Below, one piece after another: positions 18,159 to 26,773 of a stretch of 38,870 nt of DNA (position 1 is the stretch's first letter; each line of letters begins with the position of its first letter). Source of the DNA: an uncultured Aquimarina sp. (GTDB lineage Bacteria; Bacteroidota; Bacteroidia; Flavobacteriales; Flavobacteriaceae). A program made the position numbers and the translations under genes. Below the pieces are notes generated by a model. That model saw only the letters and a list, made by a program, of their open reading frames with translations. It was not told the origin of the DNA and did not search any database. Where the stretch lies: the NCBI GenBank assembly GCA_947493495.1, contig CANLRN010000040.1:1-38870 (forward strand). The letters run 5' to 3'.

Positions 18159-18759
18159 AACGATTATTTTTGATTTTGGAGACGTCTTTATTAATCTAGA
18201 TAAAACTGCTATAGGAAAAGAATTTTTCAAGCTAGGAGATAGTTCTTTTATCACTGAATCAAAGACAATTCTTGATCAATATGAAACTGGAGAAATCAGT
18301 ACTCCTAATTTTATTTCCTATCTTCAAAATAGAGCAGATAAAAGTACAAAGGAGCAAGTTATTAATGCTTGGAATGCTATCCTATTAAACTTTCCTAAGT
18401 ATCGTTTAGATTTTATTAAAAATTTAACTTCTAAAAAAAAGTATCAGTTCATATTGTTAAGCAACACTAATGAATTGCATATCAATTGGGTACAACAACA
18501 TATATCATTCTATTCTACATTCAAAAATTGTTTTGATGCTTTCTATCTATCTCATGAACTAAAGTTAAGAAAACCCTCTACTGCTATTTTTCAGTATGTA
18601 ATGGATACGCATCAATTAGCTCCCTCTGAAACTCTTTTTATTGATGACACAAAAGAAAATACAGATGCTGCTGCTGGATTAGGCATACACATCTGGAACA
18701 ATAACCCAAATACCGAAGACATTATTGACCTATTTTCTATAAAATCTGATGTATTTTGA
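18151..18759 (+). CDS. HAD family hydrolase (subfamily IA phosphatase-like)
   Basis: A 202-residue haloacid dehalogenase-type protein, predicted phosphatase. Motif I is IIFDFGDVF with nucleophile Asp8; the second acid, usually at +2, is Gly10, with Asp11 next to it, a pattern seen in several IA members. Motif II SNT follows LLSNTNELH near 108, and motif IV is FIDDTKENTDAA near 165-176. A helical cap occupies about 15-85. The substrate is unknown. Overlap with ribD by eight bases suggests it might serve as the pyrimidine phosphatase of riboflavin synthesis, but that is inference. The stop overlaps the next start. Confidence 0.85.
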   Translation: MIKTIIFDFGDVFINLDKTAIGKEFFKLGDSSFITESKTILDQYETGEISTPNFISYLQNRADKSTKEQVINAWNAILLNFPKYRLDFIKNLTSKKKYQFILLSNTNELHINWVQQHISFYSTFKNCFDAFYLSHELKLRKPSTAIFQYVMDTHQLAPSETLFIDDTKENTDAAAGLGIHIWNNNPNTEDIIDLFSIKSDVF

Positions 18760-19631
18760 TCTACCTACTTCTAAGCATATTAGCCTCTAGTTTGATTTTT
18801 ATCATATTCAAACTTTTTTCTAAGTATACTATCAATACATTACAAGCTATTATTACGAATTATATAGTTGCTTCGATTTGTGGGGTTGTTGCATATACCG
18901 AACCGATTCAACTGTCTAGTATTCCTGATTTTAGTTGGTTTTATGGGGCAATGGTACTAGGATTAATTTTTATTCTAGTTTTTAATCTTATGGCAATCAC
19001 TACACAAAAAAATGGACTATCTGTTGCCGCAGTCGCCAGTAAAATGAGCGTTGCAATCCCTGTCATATTTGGGATCATAATGTATAAAGAAAGTATAGGT
19101 TTTCTAAAAATAATTGGTATTCTAATAGCTCTAATTGCTGTGTACATGACTTCAATGAAAACAACACAAGGAATTTCTATAAAAAAAGAACATCTTATTT
19201 TTCCGTTATTTGTATTTATAGGAAGTGGTGTTATCGATACAAGTCTTAAGTTTATAGAAACCAATTATGTGGCTAAAACTGATGTATCCATATTCTCTGC
19301 TACTATATTTGGTTTTGCAGCAATTATAGGAATATTGGTCCTATCCTATAAAGCAATGATGGGATCATTACATATTTCATATAAAAACATTATTGGAGGT
19401 ATTGTATTGGGTATTCCCAATTATTTTTCTATCTATTTTTTAATTCTCGCATTACGCCATGAAAATATGGAAAGCTCTACCGTTTTTACGATTAATAATG
19501 TTGCTATATTAATTGTATCCACTATTGCCGGTATTTTATTGTTTAAAGAAAAATTAATTCTAAAAAATTGGATTGGTATTGTATTAGCAATTATTAGTAT
19601 TGTATTAGTCACTTTTTCAATTAATGCCTGA
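18756..19631 (+). CDS. EamA/DMT family transporter
   Basis: A 291-residue inner membrane protein with about ten hydrophobic helices in two similar halves, the layout of drug/metabolite transporters. Characteristic parts are FNLMAITTQKNGLSVAAVASKMSV in the first half and the final ESSTVFTINNVAILIVSTIAGILLFKEKL. The start is TTG at 18756, overlapping the HAD stop as TTGA. In-frame TGA at 18747 and no upstream ATG rule out a longer protein. The substrate is not evident. The end overlaps the YigZ gene by eight bases. Confidence 0.88.
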   Translation: MIYLLLSILASSLIFIIFKLFSKYTINTLQAIITNYIVASICGVVAYTEPIQLSSIPDFSWFYGAMVLGLIFILVFNLMAITTQKNGLSVAAVASKMSVAIPVIFGIIMYKESIGFLKIIGILIALIAVYMTSMKTTQGISIKKEHLIFPLFVFIGSGVIDTSLKFIETNYVAKTDVSIFSATIFGFAAIIGILVLSYKAMMGSLHISYKNIIGGIVLGIPNYFSIYFLILALRHENMESSTVFTINNVAILIVSTIAGILLFKEKLILKNWIGIVLAIISIVLVTFSINA

Positions 19632-20253
19632 TCAAATTTTGAACTCATCAGATACATACAAAACAATAGAATTTCCTGGAGCAGAAGTCTTATTTAAGGA
19701 TAAAAACAGCAAGTTCTATGGGTATACTTTTCCTATTTCTACAGAGAATGAGGTGAAGCAAATTATAGATTCGTTAAAAAATCAGCATCATGCTGCTAGA
19801 CATTGGTGCTATGCCTGGCAATTAGGAATAGAAACAATCCAATATAGAAGTAATGACGATGGAGAACCTTCTAACTCTGCAGGACAACCTATATATGGAC
19901 AGATACAATCATTCAATACCACTAATATTCTAGTTGTAGTAGTTCGTTATTTTGGAGGAGTAAAATTAGGAGTTGGCGGTCTAATCAATGCCTATAGATC
20001 AGCTGCCAAACTAGCATTAGAGGCTTCAAATATTACAGAAAAAACTATTGATATTCATTATGTAATTATTTTCGAATATAAAAACATGAATAAAGTAATG
20101 CGTATTATAAAAAAACATCAATTACCTATTATCAATCAAGAACTAGCACTAGATTGTAAACTATTCATTGCCGTAAGAAAACAAATGGCTGATAAAATAC
20201 ACGCTTATTTTGATGCAGTATACAAAGTGGATATTAAACAAGTAGAACCTTAA
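19624..20253 (+). CDS. YigZ/IMPACT family protein
   Basis: A 209-residue protein of the YigZ/UPF0029 family. The N-terminal IMPACT domain has the family block RHWCYAWQLG and the RSNDDGEPSNSAGQPI segment (about 58-85), followed by VVVVRYFGGVKLGVGGL. The C-terminal part (about 135-205) is the DUF1949-like ferredoxin-fold domain. Family members are linked to translation or nucleotide binding, but the molecular role is not settled. It is the last gene of the coupled run beginning at the LEA14-like lipoprotein. Its start overlaps the transporter end by eight bases. Confidence 0.9.
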   Translation: MPDQILNSSDTYKTIEFPGAEVLFKDKNSKFYGYTFPISTENEVKQIIDSLKNQHHAARHWCYAWQLGIETIQYRSNDDGEPSNSAGQPIYGQIQSFNTTNILVVVVRYFGGVKLGVGGLINAYRSAAKLALEASNITEKTIDIHYVIIFEYKNMNKVMRIIKKHQLPIINQELALDCKLFIAVRKQMADKIHAYFDAVYKVDIKQVEP

Positions 20254-20269
20254 CTGAAATTATTCGGAA

Positions 20270-20689
20270 TCAATATAAATTAGATTGCTTCATTCTAATT
20301 TGTTCTAAAACATACGAAGGGCATACTATAGGTTTTCTTGTTTTAGAATTAACAAAAACTAGAGTTGTAGTTGCAGTTGTAACTAGTTCATGATCTTGAT
20401 TATAAATCTCATATGCAAAATGAATACGAGCTGTAGGTTCTTTTTTTAAAATTGTTTTTATAGTGAGTTCATCATCAAAAAAAGCAGGTTTTTTAAATTT
20501 AAACTCTATCTCATATACCGGAAGCATTACACCATTATCTTCCATCGATTTATAAGAGATTCCTAATTTAGATAACCAGTTGATACGCGAAAGTTCTAGA
20601 TATTGAGCATAGTTACCATGATGCACAACTCCCATCTGATCTGTCTCAGAATATCGAACTTTTAATTTGGTTTCAGAAATAATTAGCAT
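20270..20689 (-). CDS. Acyl-CoA thioesterase, hotdog fold (YbgC/FadM type)
   Basis: A 139-residue hotdog protein that is expected to hydrolyse an acyl-CoA or acyl-ACP thioester. The motif YSETDQMGVVHHGNYAQYLE at 13-32 holds the catalytic Asp17 and the central helix start typical of the 4-hydroxybenzoyl-CoA thioesterase/YbgC group. The later strand IHFAYEIYNQDHELVTTATTT is usual. It is convergent with the YigZ gene (16-base gap) and divergent from dnaA (192-base gap). Chain-length preference cannot be told. Confidence 0.9.
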   Translation of the reverse strand: MLIISETKLKVRYSETDQMGVVHHGNYAQYLELSRINWLSKLGISYKSMEDNGVMLPVYEIEFKFKKPAFFDDELTIKTILKKEPTARIHFAYEIYNQDHELVTTATTTLVFVNSKTRKPIVCPSYVLEQIRMKQSNLY

Positions 20690-20881
20690 TGCTTTAGTTA
20701 GATTAAAACTAATTTCGTTAACTTGAACGTATCAAAGTATGCAAAAAAAATAATTAATATTCAATACCAAATTTGTTTTTTTTTTACATAATTTGTTCAC
20801 ATATTTGTCAAACAAAAGAAGTAGAAAATTTTTCTATAGTTTCCTTAAAAAAACCTAACTTAAAATAATCTTATCAAGAGA
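20690..20881. other. Divergent intergenic region before dnaA
   Basis: A 192-base AT-rich region that must hold the start signals for dnaA and the thioesterase. A T10 run at about 20769-20780 and motifs near the -7 consensus (ATAATTTG, ATATTTG) are present, but none fits TAnnTTTG exactly. TTGTTCACA at about 20804 differs from a DnaA box by one base. I see no cluster of DnaA boxes, so there is no sequence support for oriC here. Confidence 0.35.
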
Positions 20882-22309
20882 ATGAATTTAACTGCGCAAT
20901 CAGTTTGGGATAATTGTTTATCTTTTATAGAAGACAACATCACACCACAAGCATATAAAACTTGGTTTGAACCCATAAAAGCTGTAAAACTTACTGATAG
21001 TGCTCTTAGTATTCAGGTACCTAGTAAGTTCTTTTATGAATGGTTAGAAGAACATTACGTAAATCTCTTAAAAGTATCATTAACAAGAGAATTAGGTGAA
21101 ACTGCAAAATTGGTATATGTCATAAAAATGGAAAATACGTATGGCAACAAAAAACCATTTACCGAAAAAATTCCAAGTTCTAATAGAACTCCTGTAGGCT
21201 CTCAAGAAGTAGATGTGCCTATTAAAAGTAAAAATCCAGAATTAAAAAATCCTTTTGTTATTCCTGGGATCAGAAATGTAAAAATTGAATCTCAATTAAA
21301 CCCCAGCTATAATTTTGATAATTTCTTAGAAGGAGACTCTAACAGATTGGCTAGATCTGCTGGTATTGCTGTTGCGAATAAGCCTGGGGGAACTTCTTTT
21401 AATCCATTACTCATATTTGGAGGCGTTGGATTAGGAAAAACGCATTTAGCACATGCTATTGGAGTAAATATAAAAGATAATTATCCTGAAAAAACTGTTC
21501 TATATATTTCTGCAGAAAAATTTACACAGCAATACATTGAATCTGTAAAAAAGAATAATAGAAATGATTTTATACACTTCTATCAAATTATTGATGTTCT
21601 AATCGTAGATGATATTCAATTATTATCAGGTAAGGCTGGAACCCAAGATGTATTTTTCCATATTTTTAATCACTTACACCAAAATGGCAAACAGGTAATC
21701 CTTACTAGTGATAAGGCTCCTGTAGATATGCAAGATATAGAACAACGCCTATTATCTAGGTTTAAATGGGGATTATCTGCAGAATTACATCAACCAGATT
21801 TTGAAACAAGAATTTCTATCATTAAAAACAAACTATATCGTGATGGTGTAGAAATGCCAGAAGATATTGTAGAATTCTTGGCAAATAATATTAAAACCAA
21901 TATTCGCGAATTAGAGGGTGCCATCATATCATTGATTGCCCACTCCTCTTTCAACAAAAAGGATATAACCATAGACCTTGCAAAAGCAATTGTCGATAAT
22001 TACGTAAAAAACACCAAAAGAGAAGTATCTATCGATTACATACAAAAAGTAGTAAGCGATTATTTCCAGATGGATGTAGAAACACTTCAATCCAAAACTC
22101 GTAAGCGTCATATAGTACAAGCACGACAATTAGCTATGTTTTTTGCTAAGAAGCTTACCAAAGCCTCTTTGGCAAGTATCGGGACACAAATCGGCAAAAG
22201 AGATCATGCCACAGTACTTCATGCATGTAAAACAGTGGACAACCTATCCTCTACTGATAAGCAATTTAGAAAATATGTCGAAGACTTAGGCAAAAAGTTA
22301 ACACTTTAA
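20882..22309 (+). CDS. dnaA: Chromosomal replication initiator protein DnaA
   Basis: DnaA binds origin boxes and opens the duplex to start replication. The 475-residue protein has all four domains: an N-terminal interaction domain (about 1-80), a variable linker (85-140), an AAA+ domain (about 145-345) with Walker A GGVGLGKT at 180-187, Walker B VLIVDDIQ with Asp243-Asp244 and the RLLSRFKWG arginine region, and a C-terminal DNA-binding helix-turn-helix domain whose signature GKRDHATVLHACKT is near 446-459. Length is typical for Bacteroidota. A tyrosine phosphatase gene follows 17 bases later. Confidence 0.98.
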   Translation: MNLTAQSVWDNCLSFIEDNITPQAYKTWFEPIKAVKLTDSALSIQVPSKFFYEWLEEHYVNLLKVSLTRELGETAKLVYVIKMENTYGNKKPFTEKIPSSNRTPVGSQEVDVPIKSKNPELKNPFVIPGIRNVKIESQLNPSYNFDNFLEGDSNRLARSAGIAVANKPGGTSFNPLLIFGGVGLGKTHLAHAIGVNIKDNYPEKTVLYISAEKFTQQYIESVKKNNRNDFIHFYQIIDVLIVDDIQLLSGKAGTQDVFFHIFNHLHQNGKQVILTSDKAPVDMQDIEQRLLSRFKWGLSAELHQPDFETRISIIKNKLYRDGVEMPEDIVEFLANNIKTNIRELEGAIISLIAHSSFNKKDITIDLAKAIVDNYVKNTKREVSIDYIQKVVSDYFQMDVETLQSKTRKRHIVQARQLAMFFAKKLTKASLASIGTQIGKRDHATVLHACKTVDNLSSTDKQFRKYVEDLGKKLTL

Positions 22310-22326
22310 ATTATAAGCCCCATACA

Positions 22327-22779
22327 ATGAAAACTAAAATTCTAATGGTATGCCTAGGAAATATATGTAGGTCGCCATTAGCAGAAGCTATACTCCAATC
22401 TAAATTAGATCCAGAAAAATTTCAAGTTGATTCTTGTGGAACCAGCAACTATCATATTGGAAAAAAACCTGATATTCGATCTATAGAAATCGCTCGAAAA
22501 CACGGAATAGATATTACACATCAGAAAGCAGCTCAATTTAAAGTTAGTGACTTCGATACCTATGATTTTATATATGCTATGGATGCGTCTAATTACTCCA
22601 ATATTATCAAATATTCCAGAAATAATCAAGATACATCTAAAGTACAACTCATCCTAGATGTAGTGGCACCTAATAAAGGGTTAGAGGTTCCAGATCCATA
22701 TTATGGAGGAGAGCAAGGTTTTGAGAATGTATACCAAATGCTTGATAGTGCATGTGATTTAATTATTTCAAAACTATAA
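22327..22779 (+). CDS. Low molecular weight protein-tyrosine-phosphatase
   Basis: A 150-residue cytoplasmic phosphatase. The active-site loop CLGNICRS gives nucleophile Cys9 and Arg15 (C-x5-R-S). The general acid Asp123 is in VPDPYYGG, followed by the paired Tyr residues usual for the family. It dephosphorylates phosphotyrosine, often on polysaccharide-export kinases in bacteria, or small substrates. It follows dnaA directly on the same strand, 17 bases away, and probably shares its transcript. No tyrosine kinase gene is seen in the window. Confidence 0.93.
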   Translation: MKTKILMVCLGNICRSPLAEAILQSKLDPEKFQVDSCGTSNYHIGKKPDIRSIEIARKHGIDITHQKAAQFKVSDFDTYDFIYAMDASNYSNIIKYSRNNQDTSKVQLILDVVAPNKGLEVPDPYYGGEQGFENVYQMLDSACDLIISKL

Positions 22780-22854
22780 CACGATATGTATCTACAAGTA
22801 GAAAGTAAGTTTTTTGTATATTTATTCCCAACAAATCTACTTAATTATTATGCT

Positions 22855-24243
22855 ATGAAAAAAATCGTTATTGTACTTATCGCCCTTTCTTTTACTTTTA
22901 CAAATGCACAAAACATTGGCTTAGAAATGTTTGGATCAGGATTTACAAGACCTGTAGTAATTACTAATGCAGGTGATAGTAAACTATATATTGCAGAACA
23001 AGGTGGTCTCATAAAAATCTTAAATGAAGATGGAACTACTAATAATACACCTTTTATTAATCTTTCTAATCGTTTAGAATCACCTAATACTAGAGGTGGA
23101 GAACAAGGTTTATTAGGACTAGCTTTTCATCCTGACTATGCATCTAATGGTTATTTCTATGTATATTATACGGATGCAGATGATGATTCTGTTATTGACA
23201 GATATCAAAGAAATGCTTCTAATAGCAATATAGGCGATCCTAATACGCGATTAGAACTGCTACGATTCTCACAACCTTTTAGAAATCACAATGGTGGTCA
23301 TATTGCTTTTGGACCTGATGACAAATTGTACATTGCTAGTGGTGATGGAGGTAGTGGTGGTGACCCAGGTAACCGAGCACAAAATATCAATCTACTTCTT
23401 GGTAAACTACTCCGCTTAGATGTAGACATCCCTAGTCCTTATATCCCTAATGACAACCCATTTGTAGGTACCGCAGGAGCAGATGAGATATGGGCCTACG
23501 GATTAAGAAATCCCTGGAAATTTTCTTTCGATAGCCAGACTGATGATCTGTGGATTGCAGATGTAGGGCAACTTCTGGTAGAAGAAGTAAATAAAATATC
23601 TGGAAACCCATCTGGTGCTAATTATGGATGGCCTTGCTTTGAAGGTGATGATGAATTTGATAATAGAGAATGCCCAAATAATAATGCTGATTTAATTTTT
23701 CCGGTAGCTACATATACACACCCCAATTCAGAAACAGGATCAGTCACTGGTGGTTATGTATATCGTGGATCTGACTTCCCTGCTCTACAAGGAAAATATA
23801 TATTTGGAGAATTTGTAACTAACGAAATAGGTGTTATTGATACTGATGATGCAACTGGCAACATAGACTGGCTACCTCCTTTTTTTAATGGTGGGGTATC
23901 TGCATTTGGAGTAGATCAGGATAATGAATTATATGTTGCTAATTATGGAGGTGGAATTATCTATAAGGTAATTGATGAAAATGTGTTGAGCACGCCAGAT
24001 CTAGAAACTAATGCTATAAGCGTATATCCCAACCCTGCTGAAGGGTTTATCAATATTGCTTCTACCAAAAAAATTGAAGAAATTGCAATATATGATCTAG
24101 CAGGGAATTTAATACAACAAAATCAATTTGACCAAAAGGACATCAATCGTTACAACACAAGTACATTGGCTACCGGATTATACATTCTAAAAATTACGGA
24201 TACTAATCAAAATAAATTAAACAGAAAATTAGTTATTAAATAA
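22855..24243 (+). CDS. Secreted GSDH-type (PQQ-dependent sugar) dehydrogenase with type IX sorting domain
   Basis: A secreted six-bladed beta-propeller related to soluble glucose/sorbosone dehydrogenases that oxidise aldoses with PQQ. I place the start at the ATG of 22855 (462 residues), which begins an ideal signal peptide MKKIVIVLIALSFTFTNAQ; the frame is open to 22786 but the extra 23 residues would disrupt it. Propeller landmarks are GGEQGLLGLAFHPDY, HNGGHIAFGPDDKLYIASGD, GLRNPWKFSFD and DVGQ-x-EEVN. The last 75 residues (VYPNPAEGFINI to LNRKLVIK) are a T9SS type A sorting domain, so it is exported to the cell surface or outside. Confidence 0.9.
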   Translation: MKKIVIVLIALSFTFTNAQNIGLEMFGSGFTRPVVITNAGDSKLYIAEQGGLIKILNEDGTTNNTPFINLSNRLESPNTRGGEQGLLGLAFHPDYASNGYFYVYYTDADDDSVIDRYQRNASNSNIGDPNTRLELLRFSQPFRNHNGGHIAFGPDDKLYIASGDGGSGGDPGNRAQNINLLLGKLLRLDVDIPSPYIPNDNPFVGTAGADEIWAYGLRNPWKFSFDSQTDDLWIADVGQLLVEEVNKISGNPSGANYGWPCFEGDDEFDNRECPNNNADLIFPVATYTHPNSETGSVTGGYVYRGSDFPALQGKYIFGEFVTNEIGVIDTDDATGNIDWLPPFFNGGVSAFGVDQDNELYVANYGGGIIYKVIDENVLSTPDLETNAISVYPNPAEGFINIASTKKIEEIAIYDLAGNLIQQNQFDQKDINRYNTSTLATGLYILKITDTNQNKLNRKLVIK

Positions 24244-24249
24244 ACCGCT

Positions 24250-24981
24250 ATGGAACCTAAGCCCCTAGATCCTAAAGGAAAATTATACTTAATCCCAACT
24301 CGGTTAGGTGATGATGTTCCGCTAGAAGTACTGCCAATATCCATAAAAAAAGTATTAGAGCAAGTAAATCATTATATTGTAGAAAACGAGAAACCAGCAA
24401 GAAGGTTTATAAAGAAAGTAAGTCCAAGTAAATCTCAGCGCTCATTAGTAATATATACCGTCAATAAATACACTGACGCATCAGAAATACCTAATTATCT
24501 TAGTCCCTGCCTTAATGGACAGTCTACAGGATTGTTATCCGATGCTGGGTGTCCTGGTATTGCAGACCCTGGAGCAGAAATAGTAAAACTCGCTCACGAA
24601 AAAGGGATACAGGTAGTCCCGCTAGTAGGTCCATCCTCTATCCTACTCGCTATGATGAGTAGTGGAATGAATGGGCAAAATTTTACTTTTAATGGCTATT
24701 TACCGATAGATAAAAGAGAAAGAAGATCAACATTAAAAGCACTCGAAAAAAATTCTTTAGAAAAAAATCAAGCGCAAATTTTTATCGAAACACCCTACAG
24801 GAATGATAAAATGTTAGTGGATCTTATCGCTATTTTAAAACCCGACACTAGATTATGTGTGGCTACAGATATCACACTAACAACAGAGTACATCAAATCG
24901 CAAACAATAGAAGAATGGAAAGAAACAGAAGTAGAATTACATAAAAGACCTACTATTTTTATTCTACAAAAAGATACTTAG
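24250..24981 (+). CDS. RsmI-like SAM-dependent methyltransferase (tetrapyrrole methylase family)
   Basis: A 243-residue protein of the tetrapyrrole/corrin methylase fold, closest in style to RsmI, which methylates 16S rRNA C1402. SAM-pocket stretches visible are GKLYLIPTRLGD near 10-21, LLSDAGCPGIADPGAEIVKLA near 95-115 and LVGPSSILLAMMSSG near 124-138. In classical RsmI the first reads closer to TPIGNLGD and the second SDAGTPGISDPG. This protein is also shorter than the usual 270-290 residues. It may be a paralog with another target. It starts six bases after the dehydrogenase stop. Confidence 0.85.
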   Translation: MEPKPLDPKGKLYLIPTRLGDDVPLEVLPISIKKVLEQVNHYIVENEKPARRFIKKVSPSKSQRSLVIYTVNKYTDASEIPNYLSPCLNGQSTGLLSDAGCPGIADPGAEIVKLAHEKGIQVVPLVGPSSILLAMMSSGMNGQNFTFNGYLPIDKRERRSTLKALEKNSLEKNQAQIFIETPYRNDKMLVDLIAILKPDTRLCVATDITLTTEYIKSQTIEEWKETEVELHKRPTIFILQKDT

Positions 24982-25112
24982 GTTTTTTCTTATTGCTGGT
25001 AATTTAATCTCATAATAGTTTAGTACTTTCTGGTATAATCAATGACAGCAATCAAGTAAAAAGCAAAAAGTCTATGCATTATACAATAAGGTTGCTAAAC
25101 TAGAAAAGCATT

Positions 25113-25529
25113 TTACTCTTCCTCAGAAGTTGCTTCTTCTGGCTCTGTAAAATCAGTAATTTCTTTGGCTTGCAATATATTATACCATTGAATCACTTTT
25201 TTCATGTCGCTAACATACACCCTATCCTCATCATAATCAGGTAATATCTCTCTAAAATATTTTTCTAGATTTACCTTAGATTCTTTATGATTAATTGCTT
25301 GTCCTCCATTCTCTTTTTCCTGAATTCTTCTAAAAATTTCTCTCAATGAAACTTCTTCGGTAAAAGTATATATTGCAATCTCACTCAAAACACTCACGTT
25401 ATGATGTATATTAACAGATAGTTTTTTTCCATCTGCTAGTGATTCTGCTACAAAACCACTACGTGTTTGTGTTTTCAATTCATATAACCCTGGTTTCCCA
25501 GATATTGATAAAATTTTATCTAAGCTCAT
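25113..25529 (-). CDS. DUF5606 family protein
   Basis: A 138-residue acidic cytoplasmic protein that I assign to DUF5606, a Bacteroidota family of unknown function. The N-terminal half (MSLDKILSISGKPGLYELKTQTRSGF) has the look of a small beta barrel and is followed by a basic LREIFRRIQEKE helix. The C-terminal half contains YDEDRVYVSDMKKVIQWYNIL. The tail is very acidic (EEATSEEE). Together with def and ruvX on the same strand it forms a conserved-looking neighbourhood. No domain of known function is seen. Confidence 0.78.
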   Translation of the reverse strand: MSLDKILSISGKPGLYELKTQTRSGFVAESLADGKKLSVNIHHNVSVLSEIAIYTFTEEVSLREIFRRIQEKENGGQAINHKESKVNLEKYFREILPDYDEDRVYVSDMKKVIQWYNILQAKEITDFTEPEEATSEEE

Positions 25530-25681
25530 ATATTATATTTTCAAAGTTGGCAAATATCAGTAGTTCTACCTTAAAAATCAAACGTTGTTTACTATTAATT
25601 CTTTATGTACTATGATGTATATGCCTTTATTTTTTCGTACTTAAAATTTCTTGAAACGAATATCAACAACAATACTATTGT

Positions 25682-26272
25682 TTATCGTCCTTTTTTGGCT
25701 AATGGAAATTTCATTCGATACTCAACATTCACTTTTCCTTTAGCGACATTATTCAATTTTCCCTTAATCAAACGCTTTTTTAGACTAGATAGTTTATCGG
25801 TAAATAAGATTCCTTCGATATGGTCATACTCATGTTGTACTACTCTCGCTGCTAAACCGCTGTAAATCTCTGTATGTTCTTTAAAATTTTCATCAAAATA
25901 ATTAATTTTGATTGTTTTTTTCCTGAATACATCTTCTCTCACATCTGGTATGCTTAGACAGCCTTCGTTAAAAGCCCATTCTTCTTCAGTTTCTTCGAGT
26001 ATAGTAGCATTGATAAATACTTTCTTAAACCCTTTTAGCAACTCTTGTTCATCTTTAGACAACTCATCGTCATCTGCAAATGGGGTTGCATCTACTAAGA
26101 ATAATCGGATAGGCAATCCAATTTGTGGTGCTGCTAATCCAACTCCTTGCGCATTATACATGGTTTCAAACATGTTTTCGAGTAACTTCTGAAAATTAGG
26201 ATATTCACTATCAATTTCCTTAGCTTTCTTCCTTAATACAGGATCACCGTATGCTACAATTGGTAAAATCAT
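25682..26272 (-). CDS. def: Peptide deformylase
   Basis: Def removes the formyl group from the N-terminal Met of new proteins. The 196-residue protein shows the three family motifs: GVGLAAPQIG at 43-52, EGCLSIP with metal ligand Cys105, and QHEYDHIEG with metal ligands His147 and His151 and catalytic Glu148. Length is normal for the type found in Bacteroidota. It is preceded by its own promoter with both boxes, 36-67 bases upstream. A 15-base AT-rich palindrome begins at its stop codon. Confidence 0.97.
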   Translation of the reverse strand: MILPIVAYGDPVLRKKAKEIDSEYPNFQKLLENMFETMYNAQGVGLAAPQIGLPIRLFLVDATPFADDDELSKDEQELLKGFKKVFINATILEETEEEWAFNEGCLSIPDVREDVFRKKTIKINYFDENFKEHTEIYSGLAARVVQHEYDHIEGILFTDKLSSLKKRLIKGKLNNVAKGKVNVEYRMKFPLAKKGR

Positions 26273-26307
26273 TTAGATGTATACTTTTAAATAGATAATC
26301 AATGCTT

Positions 26308-26339
26308 CAAATGTATTAATTTATTTTAATCCAGATCAA
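26308..26339 (-). promoter_or_regulatory. Bacteroidota-type promoter for def
   Basis: On the minus strand TTG (26339-26337), a 21-base spacer and TACATTTG (26315-26308) match TTG-N17-23-TAnnTTTG. It lies between ruvX and def, about 36 bases before the def start. Confidence 0.55.
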
Positions 26340-26359
26340 GTAAAATCGTGCTATATTTC

Positions 26360-26770
26360 TTATAAATTATAAAGATAATCTTGCAATATAATTGTTGCGC
26401 TAATCTTATCCACTAAGGTTTTATCTCTTCTCTTCTTTTTTGATATCCCACTTGTGATCATAGTATTAAAAGCTATCTTAGATGTAAAACGTTCGTCCAT
26501 TCTTTTTACAGGAATATCTGGCAATACCGTATTTAATTTCTCTAAAAATACTTGAATTAATTGTTCACTCTCAGAGGCTTCTCCGTGTAACCGTTTAGGT
26601 TCTCCTACTATGAAGAGTTCAACTTTTTCTTTGGAAGTATATTCTTGTAACCATTGCAATACCTCTTTGGTAGCTACTGTTGTTAGTCCAGATGCGATGA
26701 TTTTGGATTCATCAGTCACTGCTATCCCACATCGCTTACCTCCATAATCTATTGCTAGAATTCTTGCCAT
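26360..26770 (-). CDS. ruvX: Holliday junction resolvase-like protein RuvX (YqgF)
   Basis: A 136-residue RNase H-fold protein of the YqgF/RuvX family, proposed to process Holliday junctions and also 16S rRNA precursors. Visible elements are the first strand ILAIDYGGKRCGIAV with Asp7, the VGEPKRLHGEAS segment near 55-66, DERFTSKIA near 93-101 and the final KTLVDKISATIILQDYL with an Asp in the last helix. The length is usual. It is divergent from dapD. A -7 like palindrome lies just upstream of its start. Confidence 0.93.
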   Translation of the reverse strand: MARILAIDYGGKRCGIAVTDESKIIASGLTTVATKEVLQWLQEYTSKEKVELFIVGEPKRLHGEASESEQLIQVFLEKLNTVLPDIPVKRMDERFTSKIAFNTMITSGISKKKRRDKTLVDKISATIILQDYLYNL

Positions 26771-26773
26771 AAC

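Noticed and set aside
18941..19264. 107-residue open frame antisense to the EamA gene
   Set aside because: Shadow of the low-complexity hydrophobic coding sequence; no start signals or recognisable domain.
22786..22854. Longer N-terminus for the sugar dehydrogenase
   Set aside because: It would bury a perfect signal peptide beginning at 22855 inside the protein.
25668..25682. AT-rich palindrome AACAATA-C-TATTGTT at the def stop
   Set aside because: A weak stem without a T-run; could be a feeble terminator but the support is too thin to list.
26406..26414. DnaA-box-like TTATCCACT
   Set aside because: A single site with one mismatch inside ruvX; not part of any cluster.
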